From: Candidatus Lindowiibacteriota bacterium
GTDB lineage: Bacteria > Lindowbacteria > 2-12-FULL-62-27
Assembly (NCBI GenBank): GCA_023249255.1
Contig: JAHFCY010000017.1
Coordinates: 1-26,044 of the forward strand
DNA length: 26,044 bases
Reading direction: 5' to 3'
The first letter of the stretch is position 1, and the number at the start of each line of letters is the position of its first letter. Below, piece by piece: positions 24,197-26,044 of the stretch. The notes under the pieces were generated by a model that was given only the letters and a program-made list of their open reading frames with translations, did not search any database and had not been told where the DNA came from. The position numbers and the translations under genes are program-made.

Positions 24197-26044
24197 CGCA
24201 GTCGCCGCAGGCGGTCGCGGACAACTTCCAGTTCCATCATCTTCAGCGCCATTGCGCTTTCGGCCACGCGGCGGGACAAGCCCGGCGAAAATCCGAGCCG
24301 GCGCGCGGCATCCATTTTTTCGTCAAAGCGCGAACGGTCTGATGCGGAATACAGAAGATGCGCCTGCGAAAGATTCGTGGAGGCGTCTTTAAACCGCAAC
24401 CGCGCCGCATCCATGCCGCCTTCGCCGAATTCCCGCAGCATCCAGAGGGCAATTTCGCCAAGTGTCTCCTCCAAAAGACCCATACCGGCAGCAAGAACCG
24501 GTGGCATCGGGCGGGACGCTTCGCGGATAATTCCGGCGCGCACGGCGGCCGATCCCACGATCGTCTCGGCAATGAAATAAGCCTTGAGAACCGACCGGAT
24601 CGACGCGCCGCTGTCTTCGGTCAGACTAAAAACGCGCAGCAGGCCGGATTGATTGACGAAGGCGTTCGCGGCCGTCGTCGCGACGATCTGATTCGCCAGC
24701 GGATGTTTCCCGAGACGCGGACGGTACCGGCGCACCACCGCCGCAGGAAAATAGGATTCCAAAAATCGGCCGAAAACGGGATCGACGGCGAGCGGCTTCA
24801 CAGAGCGCTCCCGGCCCTCCTCTTCCAAAATTCCCCGCTCGACAGCCAACTTGACGTACGCCAGCACGACGGCCAGTTCGGGCCGATACAATCCCGCGCC
24901 CTGCTTCGCGCGCTCGGCCAACTCCTTGTCCGGCGGCAATCCCTCGACTTCACGCGAGAGACCCGCCTGCGCCGCAAGCGCGTCCAACATGCGCGGATAA
25001 CGCTTGATCTCCCGGACGCTCCGCCATTCTTCGCACGTCAAAACCCGGCTCTGCAGGATGTTGTCCTGAAGCACCCGCCGGCAAATTTCGCCCGTCAGGC
25101 GCCTGAGCAGCAACCGGCGCGCGGATTCCGGAATACCGATCACGCCCATCAGGATTTTCAGATTGACTTCATGGTCCGACAGATCCACACCGGCTGAGTT
25201 GTCCACGGCATCCGTGTTGATCCGGCCGCCCGCGCGGGCGAATTCGATGCGCGCGGCCTGCGTGAATCCGTTGTTTCCGCCTTCGCCGACGATCCGGCAC
25301 CGAAGTTCCGGCGCGCTCACCCGCACACGGTCGTTGGCGGCGTCGCCCACGTCGGCGGCGCGCTCCGTTGACGACTTGACGTAAACGCCGATGCCGCCGT
25401 TGTAGAGAAGATCGACGTCCAGTTTCAGAATCCGGCGCACCACGTCCTCGCCGCTTGCCTCCGTCGACGCAAGACCCAGCATCGCGACGGCCCGGGGGGA
25501 CAACGATATTTTTTTTGCCGCGCGCGGGTAGATTCCCCCGCCGGCCGAAATCGCGCGCCGGTCGTAGTCCGCCCACGAACTTCGGCCCATGCCGAACAGC
25601 CGGCGACGCTCGGCCGCCGATTTTTTCGCGTCGGGATCAGGATCCAGAAAGATATATTGATGATTGAACGCGGCCTTGAGAAGCGGCACCACACGGCGAC
25701 GGCCGACGGCCAGACCATCCGCGCACAACAGCCCGTTGCCGAACACATCTCCCGACATGTCTCCGATCCCGGCGCAGGTAATGGGTAACGGGTGACGTGT
25801 AACGGGAACCTCTCTGATGGCTCGCTTCTCGTTACTCGTTACCCGTTTCTCGTTACCCGTCATTTCCAAATGATGCCGGATGCATTCAAACGCCCCCCGC
25901 GCGGTGATTCCAAGCTTCTTGTGGTCATATCCGTTTTCTCCGCCGGAGGCGAACGCGTCGCCCAGCCAGAATCCGGCTGATGTCGATATCTCGTTCGCCA
26001 TGTCCGAAAAATCGGCCGTACCCTTGTCCGCGGCCACGACCAGA
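24193..26044 (-). CDS. NAD-dependent glutamate dehydrogenase, large (GDH2/Bac_GDH) type, C-terminal part
   Basis: 616 residues are visible; the frame is open at the right edge, so about two thirds of the usual roughly 1,600-residue protein lies outside. It opens VVAADKGTADFSDMANEIS, then FWLGDAFASGGENGYDHKK, ITARGAFECI, GDMSGDVFGNGLLC, FLDPDPD, LVDLLYNGGIGVYVKSS-type (DVDLLYNGGIGVYVK), RIVGEGGNNGFTQAARIEFA and NTDAVDNSAGVDLSDHEVN, the catalytic and NAD-binding core of the large glutamate dehydrogenases that turn glutamate into 2-oxoglutarate and ammonia. Between ECIRHHLE and CAGIGDMSGD an extra repeat-derived segment of about 28 residues replaces the usual short linker (see repeat at 25777-25867). 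Confidence 0.93.
   Translation of the reverse strand, partial: LVVAADKGTADFSDMANEISTSAGFWLGDAFASGGENGYDHKKLGITARGAFECIRHHLEMTGNEKRVTSNEKRAIREVPVTRHPLPITCAGIGDMSGDVFGNGLLCADGLAVGRRRVVPLLKAAFNHQYIFLDPDPDAKKSAAERRRLFGMGRSSWADYDRRAISAGGGIYPRAAKKISLSPRAVAMLGLASTEASGEDVVRRILKLDVDLLYNGGIGVYVKSSTERAADVGDAANDRVRVSAPELRCRIVGEGGNNGFTQAARIEFARAGGRINTDAVDNSAGVDLSDHEVNLKILMGVIGIPESARRLLLRRLTGEICRRVLQDNILQSRVLTCEEWRSVREIKRYPRMLDALAAQAGLSREVEGLPPDKELAERAKQGAGLYRPELAVVLAYVKLAVERGILEEEGRERSVKPLAVDPVFGRFLESYFPAAVVRRYRPRLGKHPLANQIVATTAANAFVNQSGLLRVFSLTEDSGASIRSVLKAYFIAETIVGSAAVRAGIIREASRPMPPVLAAGMGLLEETLGEIALWMLREFGEGGMDAARLRFKDASTNLSQAHLLYSASDRSRFDEKMDAARRLGFSPGLSRRVAESAMALKMMELEVVRDRLRRLR
25777..25867. repeat. 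In-frame imperfect palindromic repeat inside the glutamate dehydrogenase gene
   Basis: The right part (25829-25867) carries repeated CGTTAC units (for example CTCGTTACTCGTTACCCG), and the left part (25777-25807) carries the complementary GTAACG-type units (GGTAATGGGTAACGGG and onward), with about 21 bases between. The two arms would fold into a long imperfect hairpin. On the minus strand it is read in frame as a segment containing two NEKR units (GNEKRVTSNEKR) and ending RHPLPIT. The flanking residues are conserved GDH blocks, so the repeat has entered or expanded within a coding gene without breaking it. Confidence 0.75.

Overview
The window reads as chromosomal DNA of a moderately high-GC, diderm (Gram-negative-type) bacterium. 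Support for an outer membrane: a beta-barrel-like protein with a signal peptide (14247-15554), a lipobox TPR lipoprotein (20131-21027) and a LolA-like lipoprotein-sorting protein (19268-20107). The backbone also carries RNase Y, YmdB and SpoVS, a neighbourhood familiar from Bacillus but also found in many uncultured diderm phyla. The mix suits an uncultured lineage; I cannot name the phylum. No rRNA, tRNA, CRISPR array or transposase gene was seen.

Layout, left to right; almost everything is on the minus strand and so is transcribed right to left. (1) 1-99: start of a small unknown protein running off the edge. (2) 178-14076: a long housekeeping block. In transcription order it holds purH, a PIN-PhoH ATPase, pcrA, a 54-codon membrane protein that overlaps the pcrA stop, then (after a clear promoter) rny, ymdB, spoVS, folD, xseA, xseB, ispA, tlyA and a GT-C-type membrane glycosyltransferase broken by a frameshift. 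(3) 14145-14218: an intergenic 26-nt-arm inverted repeat. (4) 14247-15554: an outer-membrane barrel candidate. (5) 15584-18144: an accessory islet with two toxin-antitoxin modules of different families (AbrB-like/PemK-MazF and Xre-MbcA/RES), a plus-strand Lon-protease-like gene split by a frameshift between them, and a small zinc-ribbon membrane protein. (6) 18193-19338: a NamZ/YbbC (DUF1343) muramidase on the plus strand. (7) 19268-26044: a minus-strand envelope cluster behind a large NAD-dependent glutamate dehydrogenase: secreted TPR protein, TPR/coiled-coil/ComEA-type HhH protein, TPR lipoprotein and LolA-like protein.

How parts work together: rny/ymdB and xseA/xseB are RNA- and DNA-turnover pairs; purH and folD share one-carbon folate chemistry; ispA makes prenyl diphosphates. 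The four-gene TPR/HhH/lipoprotein/LolA cluster is tightly packed, so its products probably act together in the periplasm, possibly with DNA as a ligand.

The most unusual observations are: the Lon-like protease split between its Ser and Lys, lying between two TA modules; the TPR-coiled-coil-HhH architecture; an in-frame palindromic repeat inside the glutamate dehydrogenase gene; direct-repeat operators on the RES-Xre promoter; and a recurrent -10-box-next-to-start-codon arrangement that suggests leaderless or very short-leader transcripts.
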